From contig PMSU01000159.1 in the NCBI GenBank assembly GCA_003168255.1, positions 1 to 64,000 of the forward strand: a stretch of 64,000 nucleotides of DNA, written 5' to 3'. A program made the position numbers and the translations under genes. Position 1 is the stretch's first letter. Every line of letters begins with the position of its first letter. Positions 1 through 9,528 of this stretch are shown here, one piece after another. This DNA is from Actinomycetota bacterium (GTDB taxonomy: Bacteria; Actinomycetota; Actinomycetes; Streptosporangiales; Streptosporangiaceae). The notes below the pieces were generated by a model. The model saw only the letters and a program-made list of their open reading frames with translations, was not told where the DNA came from and made no database searches.

Positions 1-238
1 CCCGCCTGACCCCGCCTGACCCGCCCGCCTCTTCTGCCCCCGCCCGCCCCGCCTATCTGGCCTCTCCTGCCTCTCTTGCCTCACCCGACCCTGTCCTCGA
101 GTGATCGAAGTGACGTAGCCCCCCACCGGTGGTAGGCGTTGCCACATCGACGCCATTCGTAGGGCGGCCTCTCTACCATGGGCACAGCAGATCGGCATCG
201 ATCTCTGGCGGGACGAGGGCCTGCCGCCACGGGATTCG
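1..238. other. Pyrimidine-rich edge region, no gene seen
   Basis: The first 100 bases are almost purely pyrimidine on the plus strand and contain a 10-base unit (CCCGCCTGAC) in tandem. No convincing coding frame was found. The stretch lies 3' of the minus-strand kinase gene and contains a fragment of the dispersed repeat, listed separately. It may be the end of a feature that continues left of the window. Confidence 0.5.
102..152. repeat. Fragment of the dispersed CCACCGGTGG-centred repeat
   Basis: This segment shares the central block CCCCCCACCGGTGGTAGG and the right arm GCCACATCGA with the full copies near 14.5 and 34.3 kb. The left arm is degraded (GATCGAAGTGAC instead of GATCGATGTGGC). 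It looks like a decayed or short version of the same element, again placed 3' of a gene. Confidence 0.7.
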
Positions 239-1423
239 CTACTGGGGGACCGCAGTGACCACGGACCGGCTCCCCGGCGCGGCGGACTCGGGCGCGGTGG
301 AGTCCGCAGCCGGAGCGGGCTCGCGGGCGGTCAGCCGCTGATGGACGGCGGGGCCTATGTCGAGGCCGAGCCTGTGGGCGGCCAGCCAGGCGGCGCCGCC
401 GGCGCCGTCACCCGCCACCACCACCGGCGTGGTCCCGTACCGCTGCACTATCCGTCGCTGCACCTCCCGGCGGATCGGCCCGTCGGCGGTCAGCAGGCTG
501 CCCGCGAGCACCAGCGGACCCGCCTGCCCTCCTTCTGCCGTGTCCGCCTGCCCGCTTTCTGCCGTGTCCGCCTGCCCGCTTTCCGCCGTGTCCGCCGGAC
601 CGCGACCGGTCGCCGCTGGCCCGCTGGACAGTAGCGCGTCGGCTGTGTCGGTGAGCAGCGCCACGGCACGGTCCACGATCCGCTGCGCCACGGGATCTCC
701 GGTCGCTGCTGCGGCCGGGACGAGCGTGGCCAGCCTGGCAAGCTTGATCGGCGGGCCGTCATACACCGCCCCGCGCAGCAGATCCCGCTGCTCGGCGGCG
801 CCGGGTGGCAGCCGGTCCGACCCGGTGAGCGTCGCTAGCACCGCGTACCGCAGCACCGTCGGCTCGCCGCGCCCGTCCAGTTCGGCGAGCACGGCACGGA
901 CGGCCTGCCTGCCGAGCCAGAACCCGGACCCGTCGTCGCCGACCAGCCAGCCGTTGCCGTCGATGCGGCTGACGATCGCACCGTCGCTGATCACGGCCGC
1001 TATGGTGCCCGTCCCGCCGACGAGCACGGTGCCGCGCGGCTCCGGCGTCCCGGCGGAGAAGGCGACCACGGGGTCGGCCACCACGTGCACACCGCAGCGC
1101 AGCCCCGATCGTTCCCACGTCCTGCGGAGCGCGTCGGCCGCGTCGTTACGGGAGAACCGGGCGATCCCGGCGACGCCGAGCACGGCAGCGGCCACCAGCG
1201 CAGGGTCGACACCGCTCAGCGCGGCGCGCACGGCAGCAAGCACATTGCCCGCCACCGTGCTGAGCGGCAGCGCGACGGGGTTCGCACCGCTCGACTGGCC
1301 GCTGCCGACAACGTTGCCGTCGGCGTCCGCGACGATCGCGCGCACCATCGTTCCGCCGGCGTCAATGCCAAGCAGGAGCGGGGAAGGCGCAGCGGCGTGC
1401 GCAGCGTGGTCGTCAGTCATCAC
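239..1423 (-). CDS. BadF/BadG-type ATPase, probable N-acetylglucosamine kinase
   Basis: Predicted cytosolic sugar kinase of the BadF/BadG/BcrA ATPase fold, 394 aa, about 50 aa longer than typical relatives. The N-terminal phosphate-binding motif LLLGIDAGGTMVRA, a second phosphate motif (VGGTGTIAAV) and the conserved GSGFWLGRQAVRA segment are clear. By family it should phosphorylate GlcNAc or a related amino sugar. Residues about 280-310 hold an eight-residue repeat (ADTAESGQ, three copies) encoded by a 24-bp tandem repeat; this looks like a low-complexity surface insertion. The first codon is GTG followed at once by ATG, with GGGAG upstream. It lies 90 bp downstream of the amidase gene on the same strand, so the two may be cotranscribed. 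Exact substrate is inferred, not shown. Confidence 0.8.
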   Translation of the reverse strand: MMTDDHAAHAAAPSPLLLGIDAGGTMVRAIVADADGNVVGSGQSSGANPVALPLSTVAGNVLAAVRAALSGVDPALVAAAVLGVAGIARFSRNDAADALRRTWERSGLRCGVHVVADPVVAFSAGTPEPRGTVLVGGTGTIAAVISDGAIVSRIDGNGWLVGDDGSGFWLGRQAVRAVLAELDGRGEPTVLRYAVLATLTGSDRLPPGAAEQRDLLRGAVYDGPPIKLARLATLVPAAAATGDPVAQRIVDRAVALLTDTADALLSSGPAATGRGPADTAESGQADTAESGQADTAEGGQAGPLVLAGSLLTADGPIRREVQRRIVQRYGTTPVVVAGDGAGGAAWLAAHRLGLDIGPAVHQRLTAREPAPAADSTAPESAAPGSRSVVTAVPQ

Positions 1424-1513
1424 CCAGGCAGTCTCCCGGTATCCGCCGAACGCGGATGCCCGCGACCGACACTAGTTCGGCCGCGGGCAGTGCCGCCAGT
1501 GCAGAGCGAGGGA

Positions 1514-3805
1514 TCAGGGCGTCGAGGCCGACACGGTCACGTCGTCGGCGTCCACGAACGCCATCCGGTGGTTGTACGTGATCAGGTAGAACGTGTCCGA
1601 GCCCTGGAAATCGGTCCGGTCATAGGGCGCGGAGCCGTCGATGTTGGCCGCGTAGTACCAGTCGCCGTTGAACGCCGGGCCGCCTGCGACGTATGACTGG
1701 CCCGCGCTGATCGTGTAGTTGTCGGTCGCCGCGTGCAGTGGTGGCGGGTACTGCGCCTCCTTGAGGAAGTTGGCCGGGTAGTCCGACTGCAGCGGATAGT
1801 CGTCTACGTACACCGGGATCGACGACAGGCCGGCCTTCGGCGTGATGGTGATCGGCGCGCTGGTCGGCACCGCGGTGGCGTTGCGGCCGCGGGGGTTGTA
1901 GAACCAGCCCTCGGTGCCCGCGTACCAGATCGCCGTCCAGTTTCCCTGCCGTGCCGCGACCACGTACTCCTCGCCGGTGGGCGCCTTGTCGCCCCAGTCG
2001 TTGGCGCGGATGGTGCCGGGGCCCGGGGGAGTCCCCACGTAGGGGTCACCGTGCAGGTACGGGTCGGACAGCAGCGGAGCGGAGAAGCTGGGTGCTGTGC
2101 GCAGCCAGACAAAGCTCGTCGGCTGTCTGGGCTGGGGTTTGTAGAAGCTCCCTGGCGGGTTCGCATCCAGGTCCGCCCACTCAGGACCGTGGTAAGGGCT
2201 GGGGTAGGGAGTGAGGTCCTGGATGGGCTCGGTACCCGTGACCACCTGCTGGTTCGTCCAGAAGTTCGGGTCGATCGTGATCACGCTGCTCGTCGCCGGG
2301 GCGGTCGGGCGGATCGGCGCGCCGATCAGCGCCATGAACAAGCCCCAGTTCCAGTACGGGCCCGGGTCCCAGTGCTGGCCGGCGATGCACGTGTCGCAGT
2401 TCTCGCCCGGCACGTTGTCGTGGCCGAGGATGTGCGCCCTGGTCCGCGGGATGTCGTACTTGGCGGTCAGGTATTTCACCAGCTCCGAGGTGGCGCGGTA
2501 CATCTGCGGGGTGTACCAGGTGGCTCCGTCGATCGCGAAGCCCTCCTGCTCAATCCCGATCGAGTGCTGGTAGAACGCCGGGTTGCCGGTGTCCCAGGCG
2601 ATGTCCTCGTCCGGGACGAGTTGGACCACAGTGCCGTTGGAGAACACCTCGTAATTCGCGCTGGCCAGGTACGTGGGGTCGTGGAACAGCCACAGCGTGC
2701 CGTCGCCGGTCTCCTCGTTGTCGTGCAGCGAGATGTACCGGAACTGGAGGTCCTTGGGCCGGTTGGCCATGTCATGGTCGCCGTAGTCGCCCTTGCTCGG
2801 CCCGTACTGCCAGTAGCCGCTCGGGCTGTAGATGCAGTGCAGGCTGGCCGGGCACTCCGCCTTGGACTCCTGTGACGGGTCCATCGTCGGGTTGGCTGGC
2901 GGAATCGTGACGGACTGTAGGTGCAGCCGGCTGATCGTGCCTGGATCGGGATGCACGGACGGGTCGGCCTGCAGCGTTACGACCTGCCCATCCTTGGTAG
3001 TGCGCGTCGCGCCGGCCTTGATGGTGGCAAACACGGCTTGGCAGAACACCTGCGCCACGTAGGGTTCGGCGCCCTGCGAGTACGCGGCGACCGCCACGTA
3101 CCAGTCGCTCGGGTCGGCGGGCAGCTGACCGAAGTTGTACTGCTTCTCGTAAGAGGCGAGCAACGTGGCGCCTGCCTGGATGTTCGCCGCCTCGGTAGTC
3201 TCGACGGCGGTGTCGGACAGGCCGGCCAGCGTGGCCGCCGTCGGCAGCGTGTGCATGGCCGGGGAGTTCAGCAGGTCGCTGGTCCGCTCGGCGTCACCGC
3301 TGAAGCCGTCCGTCGTCAGGAGTGACTGGGTGAGGTCGGTGAGGTTCATCGGCCCGTACCCGCCCGCGTACCTGGGCTTGCCGTCGTTCCCCTCCCACAG
3401 CGATTCCTGGTAGGAAACGCCGAGCAGGACCGCCACGGGGACCTGGTACTTGGCGGCGGCGGCGCTGAACAGTTGCTGTAGGTGGCTCGGGTTGCTCGGG
3501 GCCTTGGCGCCGGGGGTCTTGGCGGCGGGGGCTTTGGCGGCGGCGGACGGGGCAACGGCGGACGGGGCAACGGCGGACGGGGCGGCGGCGGACGGGGCGG
3601 CGGCGGACGGGGCAACGGCGGACTGGGCAGCGGTGGGCGACAGGGCGATTGCGGCAACGACCGCAGCCGCGCAGGCCAGCCAGCCGTGCCGGAACACACG
3701 CCCATAGATGTGGCCGTACTCATGGTGCCTGAACACGGGGCAGCTCCCAACGATACGTGGGCCAACTGGAGGAAGTATCGCCCCGGCCTTCACGCAAGTC
3801 CACAT
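1514..3805 (-). CDS. Secreted N-acetylmuramoyl-L-alanine amidase with N-terminal lysozyme-like domain
   Basis: Large exported cell-wall hydrolase, 763 aa. A hydrophobic signal segment (LACAAAVVAAIALS) is followed by an APSAV-type pentapeptide repeat, then a transglycosylase-like region (LLGVSYQESLWEG) and an Amidase_2/PGRP domain at about residues 340-480. Candidate zinc ligands are His in SLHDNEETG, His in ILGHDNVPG and the HWDPGPYW segment. The C-terminal 250 residues are unassigned and may bind the wall. The ATG at 3805 lacks a clear ribosome site; an in-frame GTG at 3697, just before the signal segment, is an equally likely start. It is transcribed away from the C39 peptidase gene, leaving only 65 bp between starts if 3805 is used. 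It should release stem peptides from glycan strands outside the cell. Confidence 0.8.
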   Translation of the reverse strand: MWTCVKAGAILPPVGPRIVGSCPVFRHHEYGHIYGRVFRHGWLACAAAVVAAIALSPTAAQSAVAPSAAAPSAAAPSAVAPSAVAPSAAAKAPAAKTPGAKAPSNPSHLQQLFSAAAAKYQVPVAVLLGVSYQESLWEGNDGKPRYAGGYGPMNLTDLTQSLLTTDGFSGDAERTSDLLNSPAMHTLPTAATLAGLSDTAVETTEAANIQAGATLLASYEKQYNFGQLPADPSDWYVAVAAYSQGAEPYVAQVFCQAVFATIKAGATRTTKDGQVVTLQADPSVHPDPGTISRLHLQSVTIPPANPTMDPSQESKAECPASLHCIYSPSGYWQYGPSKGDYGDHDMANRPKDLQFRYISLHDNEETGDGTLWLFHDPTYLASANYEVFSNGTVVQLVPDEDIAWDTGNPAFYQHSIGIEQEGFAIDGATWYTPQMYRATSELVKYLTAKYDIPRTRAHILGHDNVPGENCDTCIAGQHWDPGPYWNWGLFMALIGAPIRPTAPATSSVITIDPNFWTNQQVVTGTEPIQDLTPYPSPYHGPEWADLDANPPGSFYKPQPRQPTSFVWLRTAPSFSAPLLSDPYLHGDPYVGTPPGPGTIRANDWGDKAPTGEEYVVAARQGNWTAIWYAGTEGWFYNPRGRNATAVPTSAPITITPKAGLSSIPVYVDDYPLQSDYPANFLKEAQYPPPLHAATDNYTISAGQSYVAGGPAFNGDWYYAANIDGSAPYDRTDFQGSDTFYLITYNHRMAFVDADDVTVSASTP

Positions 3806-3870
3806 AAATCAACGAGAAATCTTGACCAAATCTCTTCCAGGCCCGGAAACGATCTGTCAGCATTCCTCCT

Positions 3871-5289
3871 ATGCCCCGCACTGTGCCCAGCACGCTCGTT
3901 GCCCTCAGCGCCATGCTCGGGCTCCTCGCCATGCAGGGCGCCCCGTCGGCGGCGGCCGGCGTTGCCGGTAGCCGGGCGGGTGCCCGTTCGGAAAATTCGA
4001 CCCGGGCATCGAGCGCCGCTGCCAACCTGGCCGCAGCGTCCACCGCGCCAAGCTCGCGGACGCCCAGGGTGAATTTCCACGCCTGGCGGAGCTACTCAGC
4101 CTTCCAGAGCGGAGCGGGCGAAGGGGTCCGGGTGATCCCCGGGCAGGGCGGCGGGATCGTGATCGCGCAGCCGGTGGGGACCATGGCCTACCACGATCCG
4201 TACAAGAAGGACACCAAGAACTGGGAGTACAGCAGCTGGACCACGCCGGTGTACAAGCTGGGCTTCGGGGCCACCGAGCTGGTGTCGTCCTGGGACGTGC
4301 ACGTCCCGCAGGGCACCTGGATGAGGACGCAGCTCCAGGGCACCATGCAGAACGGTCAGAAGACCAAGTGGCTGGACATGGGCAATTACGCCTACCTCGA
4401 CACCGACATCGACCGGACCTCGGTCAGCCCGGTGGACAAGCCCTACGGCCAGGTGGAGACCGACACATTCTTCTCCTACCCGGGCTACTCGCTGCACGCT
4501 TACCAGCTGCGCATCACGCTGTTCCGGCTGCCCGGCACGCACGTCTCGCCGCGGATCTGGCAGGTCGGCGCCTTCGCCTCGCGCATCCCGTCGCGCACCA
4601 CGGTGCCGGCCAGCAAGCCGGGCCCCGCGTCGAAGAAGGGCATCGTGCTGGACGTGCCCGAGTACTCGCAGAACGTTCACGATGGCCAGTACACGCAGTA
4701 CGGCGGCGGTGGCGAGGCGTGGTGCAGCCCGACCTCCAACGAGATGGTGGACGAGTACTGGGGCATGTACCCGACCAAGCAGCAGATGTCCTGGATCAAT
4801 CCCAATTACCAGGACCCGAGCGTGGACTACGCGGCCAGGTACATGTACGACTACCTGTATCAGGGCACGGGGAACTGGCCGTTCAATGCCGCCTACGCCT
4901 CGCACTTCGGGCTGAACGCGGAGATCGTGCAGCTGCCGTCCATGGCCGATCTCGAGGATCTCGTCGCGCACGACATCCCGGTCATCACCTCGCAGGCGTT
5001 CGACGAGGGGCAGATCACCGGTGCCAACTACAGCACCGACGGTCACCTGTGGGCGGTGGTCGGCTTCACCAAGGCCGGCAATGTCGTGGTGAACGACCCG
5101 GCCAACCCGTCGGACAAGACCGTGCGGCACGTCTTCAACCGCCGCCAGTTCGAGAACGTCTGGCTGCGCACCTACTGGAAGCGCGCGAACGGCAGCACCG
5201 GGTACGGCACCGGCGGCGTGGCCTACATCGTCTGGCCGCGCGGGATGAACCTGCCGCCGAACCTCGACCCGGCCAACCCCGCCTGGTGA
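3871..5289 (+). CDS. Secreted C39-like cysteine peptidase
   Basis: Exported protein of 472 aa with a short signal peptide (LVALSAMLGLLAMQ). The C-terminal half carries a Peptidase_C39_2 domain. The catalytic Cys is in GEAWCSPTSNEM, the His in DGHLWAVVGF and the Asp in VVVNDPANP. The N-terminal half (about residues 60-240) resembles a beta-rich substrate- or wall-binding module. It begins a plus-strand run of five peptidase genes and is divergent from the amidase. The 55-bp gap to the next gene is compatible with one transcript. Actinobacterial proteins of this type are usually of unknown substrate; a role on peptidoglycan peptides is inferred from neighbours. Confidence 0.8.
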   Translation: MPRTVPSTLVALSAMLGLLAMQGAPSAAAGVAGSRAGARSENSTRASSAAANLAAASTAPSSRTPRVNFHAWRSYSAFQSGAGEGVRVIPGQGGGIVIAQPVGTMAYHDPYKKDTKNWEYSSWTTPVYKLGFGATELVSSWDVHVPQGTWMRTQLQGTMQNGQKTKWLDMGNYAYLDTDIDRTSVSPVDKPYGQVETDTFFSYPGYSLHAYQLRITLFRLPGTHVSPRIWQVGAFASRIPSRTTVPASKPGPASKKGIVLDVPEYSQNVHDGQYTQYGGGGEAWCSPTSNEMVDEYWGMYPTKQQMSWINPNYQDPSVDYAARYMYDYLYQGTGNWPFNAAYASHFGLNAEIVQLPSMADLEDLVAHDIPVITSQAFDEGQITGANYSTDGHLWAVVGFTKAGNVVVNDPANPSDKTVRHVFNRRQFENVWLRTYWKRANGSTGYGTGGVAYIVWPRGMNLPPNLDPANPAW

Positions 5290-5344
5290 CGAGGGCAGCC
5301 ACCGGCGGCGCGGCCAGCCGCGAGCGGCTGCCAGACTGGTTGGC

Positions 5345-6181
5345 ATGAGGATTCTCATCTCGGCGGACATGGAGGGCGCCACCGGGGTCACCTGGCCTGC
5401 TGACGTGGAACCGGGAACCGAGCAGTGGCAGCGCTGCAGGCACATGTTCACCTCGGACGTGAACGCCGCGGTGGCCGGCTTCTTCGACGGCGGAGCGGAC
5501 GAGGTCCTGATCAACGAGGCGCACGCCACCATGCGCAACCTGCTGCTGGAGGAGCTCGATGAGCGTGCCGTCATGCTCACCGGCCGGCACAAGGACCTGA
5601 GCATGGTGGAGGGAATCCAGCAGCCCGACGTATCCGCGGTGGCGTTCGTCGGCTACCACGCCGGGGCAGGGCGCGACGGCGTGCTTGCCCACACTTACCT
5701 GCCCAACTCGATCACCGGCGTCCGGGTGAACGGCGAGCCGGCCAGCGAGGGCGCGCTGAACGCCCTGGTCGCCGCCGAGTACGGCGTTCCGGTGATTCTC
5801 GTCACCGGCGACGACGTGACTTGCGAAGACGCGGCAACCTACGCACCCCGCGAGCAGACCGTCGCGGTGAAAGACTGCGTGTCCAGGTACTCGGCGATCT
5901 GCCGGCCGCCGCGCGTCACCGCATCGGCTATCAGGTCTGCCGCGGCGAGCGCGGTCAAGCTGGCCGGCCGGCGCGAGCCGGCGCGCGAGACGGCCGGCTT
6001 CCGGGTGGAGGTGGAGGTCGATGCCGCTCAGCTGGCTCAGGCGGCCGCGATCGTGCCCACCGTGGAACGGACTGGGGAGCGGTCAGTGGCCTACCGCAGC
6101 GGCACGGCCTGGGACATGATCCGCTGCTTCAAAGCCGTCACCACGCTCATCTCGGCGGCGATCGAGAACGCCTATGGCTGA
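5345..6181 (+). CDS. M55 family D-aminopeptidase (DppA-like)
   Basis: Zinc-dependent D-aminopeptidase homologue of 278 aa, normal family length. Metal ligands are visible: the Asp-x-Glu pair in ISADMEGATGV, the His in NEAHATMRN and the His residues in GYHAGAGRDGVLAHTY. DppA-type enzymes cut D-Ala-D-Ala and related D-amino-acid peptides in the cytosol. Its 3' end overlaps the M20 gene by 8 bp, so translational coupling is likely. The position between a C39 peptidase and an LD-carboxypeptidase supports use of muropeptides that contain D-amino acids. Confidence 0.9.
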   Translation: MRILISADMEGATGVTWPADVEPGTEQWQRCRHMFTSDVNAAVAGFFDGGADEVLINEAHATMRNLLLEELDERAVMLTGRHKDLSMVEGIQQPDVSAVAFVGYHAGAGRDGVLAHTYLPNSITGVRVNGEPASEGALNALVAAEYGVPVILVTGDDVTCEDAATYAPREQTVAVKDCVSRYSAICRPPRVTASAIRSAAASAVKLAGRREPARETAGFRVEVEVDAAQLAQAAAIVPTVERTGERSVAYRSGTAWDMIRCFKAVTTLISAAIENAYG

Positions 6182-7487
6182 TCAGAGGGCGCAGGACGAG
6201 GCGGTGCGGCTGGCCGCCGAGCTGATCAGGATCGACACCACGAACAGGGGCAGCGGCGATTGCCGGGAGCGGCCGGCCGCCGAGTACGTGGCGGCGGCGC
6301 TGGCCGAGGCCGGGCTGGACCCTGTGCTGCTGGAGCGGACCGCAGGCCGGTCGAACGTGGTGGCCAGGATCGACGGAGCCGATCCGGCCAGGCCCGCGCT
6401 GCTGCTGCACGGCCACCTGGACGTGGTGCCCGCCGAGCCCGCCGACTGGGCGGTGCACCCGTTCTCCGGCGAGGTGCGCGACGGCGTGCTGTGGGGACGC
6501 GGGGCCGTGGACATGAAAAACGCGGTAGCGGTGCTCGTCGCGGTGGCCAGGGACCTGGCCCGCACCGGGCGGCGGCCGGCCCGCGACGTCGTGCTCGCCT
6601 TCACCGCGGACGAGGAGGACTCGGCCGCTGACGGCGCCGCGTGGCTGGCTGAGAAGCATGCCGATCTCTTCGAGGGCTGCACCGAGGGGATCGGCGAGTC
6701 CGGCGCGTTCACCTTCCACGCGGCCCCCGGCCTGCGGCTCTACCCGGTCGGGTCGGCCGAGCGCGGCACCGCCTGGCTGAAGCTGACCGCGCGAGGCACC
6801 GCCGGGCACGGTTCGCGGCCAAACTCCCGCAACGCGGTCACCAGCCTGGCCAGGGCCGTCACCAGGATCGGCGAGCACAAGTGGCCCACCAGGCTCATCC
6901 CCACCGTGCGCGCCGCCCTGCTGGCGATCTCCAGCGCGCTGGAGATCGACGCTCCGGATCCGGATCTCGACGCCGACGCGCTGCTGGCCAGGCTCGGCCC
7001 GGCCAGCGTGCTTGTCGCCCCGGTGCTGCGCAACAGTGCCAACCCGACGATGCTGGCGGCGGGGTACAAGGTCAACGTGATCCCCGGCCAGGCCGTCGCC
7101 TACGTGGACGGGCGGGTGCTGCCGGGGTGCGACGCGGAGTTTTGCGCCACGATGGATGAGCTGACCGGGCCGGACGTCGCCTGGGAGTACGCGCATTCCG
7201 AGATCCCGAGCGAGTCCCCGATTGATGCCCCGCTGATGGCCGCCATGACGGACGCGCTGCTAGCCGAGGACCCCGGGGCGCACATCGTGCCCTATTGCAT
7301 GGCGGGCGGGACCGACGCCAAGTACTTTTCCCCGCTCGGCATCGCGGGCTACGGGTTCACTCCGCTCGCGCTGCCCCCGGGCTACGACTACCACGCGATG
7401 TTTCACGGGGTGGATGAGCGGGTGCCGGTTTCCGCGCTGCACTTCGGCGTGCGGGTGATGGACAGGCTGCTGGCGAATGCGAGCTGA
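6174..7487 (+). CDS. M20 family metallopeptidase/deacylase
   Basis: Cytosolic M20/M25/M40 hydrolase of 437 aa. The di-zinc site is intact: His-x-Asp in LLHGHLDVVPAE, Asp in GRGAVDMKN, the Glu pair in FTADEEDSA, and a C-terminal His in AMFHGVDERV. The lid/dimerisation domain sits at about residues 200-320. Family members act as aminoacylases, dipeptidases or DapE/ArgE-like deacylases, so specificity cannot be read from sequence. It overlaps its neighbours on both sides (8 bp with the M55 gene, 11 bp with the S9 gene), which points to one tightly coupled operon for peptide breakdown. Confidence 0.88.
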   Translation: MADQRAQDEAVRLAAELIRIDTTNRGSGDCRERPAAEYVAAALAEAGLDPVLLERTAGRSNVVARIDGADPARPALLLHGHLDVVPAEPADWAVHPFSGEVRDGVLWGRGAVDMKNAVAVLVAVARDLARTGRRPARDVVLAFTADEEDSAADGAAWLAEKHADLFEGCTEGIGESGAFTFHAAPGLRLYPVGSAERGTAWLKLTARGTAGHGSRPNSRNAVTSLARAVTRIGEHKWPTRLIPTVRAALLAISSALEIDAPDPDLDADALLARLGPASVLVAPVLRNSANPTMLAAGYKVNVIPGQAVAYVDGRVLPGCDAEFCATMDELTGPDVAWEYAHSEIPSESPIDAPLMAAMTDALLAEDPGAHIVPYCMAGGTDAKYFSPLGIAGYGFTPLALPPGYDYHAMFHGVDERVPVSALHFGVRVMDRLLANAS

Positions 7488-9528
7488 TGCGATGGCAGAG
7501 GTGGCGCCCTACGGCACGTGGGCATCGCCGATTACGTCGGCGGATGTCGCCAGCGAGGGCGGCAGGCTGGGGTGGCCTGGCTGGGTTTCCGGGGATCTTT
7601 GGTGGACTGAGTCCTTGCCGAACGAAGGGGGCCGGGTCACTCTCATGAGATGCCGGGCACCTGGGGGCGGCCGCGCCGAGGCTGTCGAGGAGGTGCTCGC
7701 GGCACCGTGGTACGTCCGCAGCCGGGTGATCGAGTACGGCGGCCAGCCGTGGGCGGCGCGCGCTGCCGGCGGTGCCGGGACGGTGCTCGTCTTCGCCAAC
7801 TGGAGCGATCAGCGGTTGTACCGGCTCGAGCCCGACCGGGCCGGGAGGACTCCGCAGCCGGTCAGCCCGGTTCCCGAGTTCAGTGCGGGAATGAGGTTCG
7901 CTGATTTCTTCATCCACCCGGATCTCGATGAGGTCTGGGGCGTGCGGGAGACCCACACGGGGCCTGCCCCCACCGACGTCAGGCGCGACATCGTGGCGGT
8001 TCCGCTGGACGGGTCGGCCGCTGATGACCCGGGCCTGGTGCGCGTGCTCGCCGCCAGCCATCATTTTCTGTGCTGCCCGCGGCTGTCCCCGGACGGCGAG
8101 CGGCTGTCCTGGATCGGCTGGGATCATCCGTCGATGCCGTGGGACGACACCGTCTTGTGCGTGGCCGAGGTGGTCGCGGGGAAGGTCGGCCCGCCGCAGG
8201 TGGTGGCGGGCGGCGAACGCCAGGCGATCGTGCAGGCGGAGTGGGCAGGCCCGCGGGCGCTGGTCTACGTGAGCGACCCGGGCGGCTGGTGGAACCTCTA
8301 CCGGCTGGACCTGGGCGGACCGCCGGCGGCCGGCGGGTCGCCGGCCCCGGGCCTGGCTGCCCCGGGCCCATCGGCGCTGTGCCCGCGGGAAGAGGAGTTT
8401 GGCGGGGCGATGTGGCAGCTCGGCCAGCGGTGGCTCGCGCCACTGGCGGACGGAACGATTGCTGCTATCCATGGCCGCGACGCCACCCGCCTGTCCATCC
8501 TCGGCACCGATGGCGTGCTGCGGGCTGTCGACTCGCCGTACACCGAGTGGGCGGTCTGCCTGGCGGCGCACGGCACCGAGATCGCCGGCGTGGCGGCGAG
8601 TCCGCGGCTGCCCTTTGAGGTCGTGCGGGTGGACGCGGTGAGCGGCGAGGTCCGCGCGGTGCGCGGGGGTCCGGCTGGCACCCTGGATCCGGCGTACCTG
8701 CCGGAGCCGCAGGCGCGCACATTCCGGGCATCCTCCGATGGGCGCGACATTTACGCCAATGTGTACCCGCCGCGAAATCCGCGCTTCACCGGGCCGGAGG
8801 GCGAGCCCGCGCCCTACGTGGTCTTCGTGCACGGCGGGCCGACCGGCCGCGCTCCCATGGTGTACGACATGGAGATCAGCTACTTCACCAGCCGCGGTAT
8901 CGGCGTCGTCGAGGTGAACTATGGCGGCTCGACCGGGCACGGCCGGCAGTACCGGGAACGGCTAGTACACAACTGGGGCGTGGTGGACCCGGCCGACTGC
9001 GCCGAGGTCGCCTTGGCCCTGGCCGCCGAGGGAACCGCGGACGCCGGCCGGCTGGCCATTCGCGGCGGCAGCGCCGGCGGCTGGACCACTGCCTGCTCCC
9101 TCGCCACCGGCAGCATCTACCGGGGCGGGATCATCTACTTTCCGATCCTCGACCTGGCCGGCTGGCGGACCGGCGAGACGCACGACTTCGAGTCCCAGTA
9201 CCTCGAGAGCCTGGTCGGCCCGTGGCCGGAGGCAAGGGTCACGTATCACGACCGTTCGCCGGTCAACCGCGCCGATGAGATCAAGGCGCCGTTCCTGCTG
9301 CTACAGGGCCTGGAGGACGTGATCTGCCCGCCGCTACAGTGCGAGCGGTTCCTCGACCGGGTGGCCGGGCGCGGGATCCCGCACGCCTACCTGCCTTTCG
9401 AGGGGGAGCAGCACGGGTTCCGCAAGGCCGAGACGATCACCGCGGCGCTCGATGCAGAGCTGTCCTTCCTCGGCCAGGTGCTGGGGTTCGAGCCACCGGA
9501 TGTCCCGCGTCTCGCCCTGGTCACATGA
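7477..9528 (+). CDS. S9 family (prolyl oligopeptidase-like) serine peptidase
   Basis: Two-domain peptidase of 683 aa. The N-terminal region (about 20-420) fits a beta-propeller and the C-terminal region an alpha/beta hydrolase. The catalytic Ser is in GGSAGGWTT, the Asp in LQGLEDVICPP and the His in EGEQHGFRKA; the oxyanion segment VFVHGGPTGRA is present. No signal peptide is seen, so it should act in the cytosol on short peptides. A second in-frame ATG at 7492 (protein starting MAEVAPYG) is an equally good start; neither has a strong ribosome site, as expected for coupled translation. The stop overlaps the next start as ATGA. Confidence 0.88.
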   Translation: MRADAMAEVAPYGTWASPITSADVASEGGRLGWPGWVSGDLWWTESLPNEGGRVTLMRCRAPGGGRAEAVEEVLAAPWYVRSRVIEYGGQPWAARAAGGAGTVLVFANWSDQRLYRLEPDRAGRTPQPVSPVPEFSAGMRFADFFIHPDLDEVWGVRETHTGPAPTDVRRDIVAVPLDGSAADDPGLVRVLAASHHFLCCPRLSPDGERLSWIGWDHPSMPWDDTVLCVAEVVAGKVGPPQVVAGGERQAIVQAEWAGPRALVYVSDPGGWWNLYRLDLGGPPAAGGSPAPGLAAPGPSALCPREEEFGGAMWQLGQRWLAPLADGTIAAIHGRDATRLSILGTDGVLRAVDSPYTEWAVCLAAHGTEIAGVAASPRLPFEVVRVDAVSGEVRAVRGGPAGTLDPAYLPEPQARTFRASSDGRDIYANVYPPRNPRFTGPEGEPAPYVVFVHGGPTGRAPMVYDMEISYFTSRGIGVVEVNYGGSTGHGRQYRERLVHNWGVVDPADCAEVALALAAEGTADAGRLAIRGGSAGGWTTACSLATGSIYRGGIIYFPILDLAGWRTGETHDFESQYLESLVGPWPEARVTYHDRSPVNRADEIKAPFLLLQGLEDVICPPLQCERFLDRVAGRGIPHAYLPFEGEQHGFRKAETITAALDAELSFLGQVLGFEPPDVPRLALVT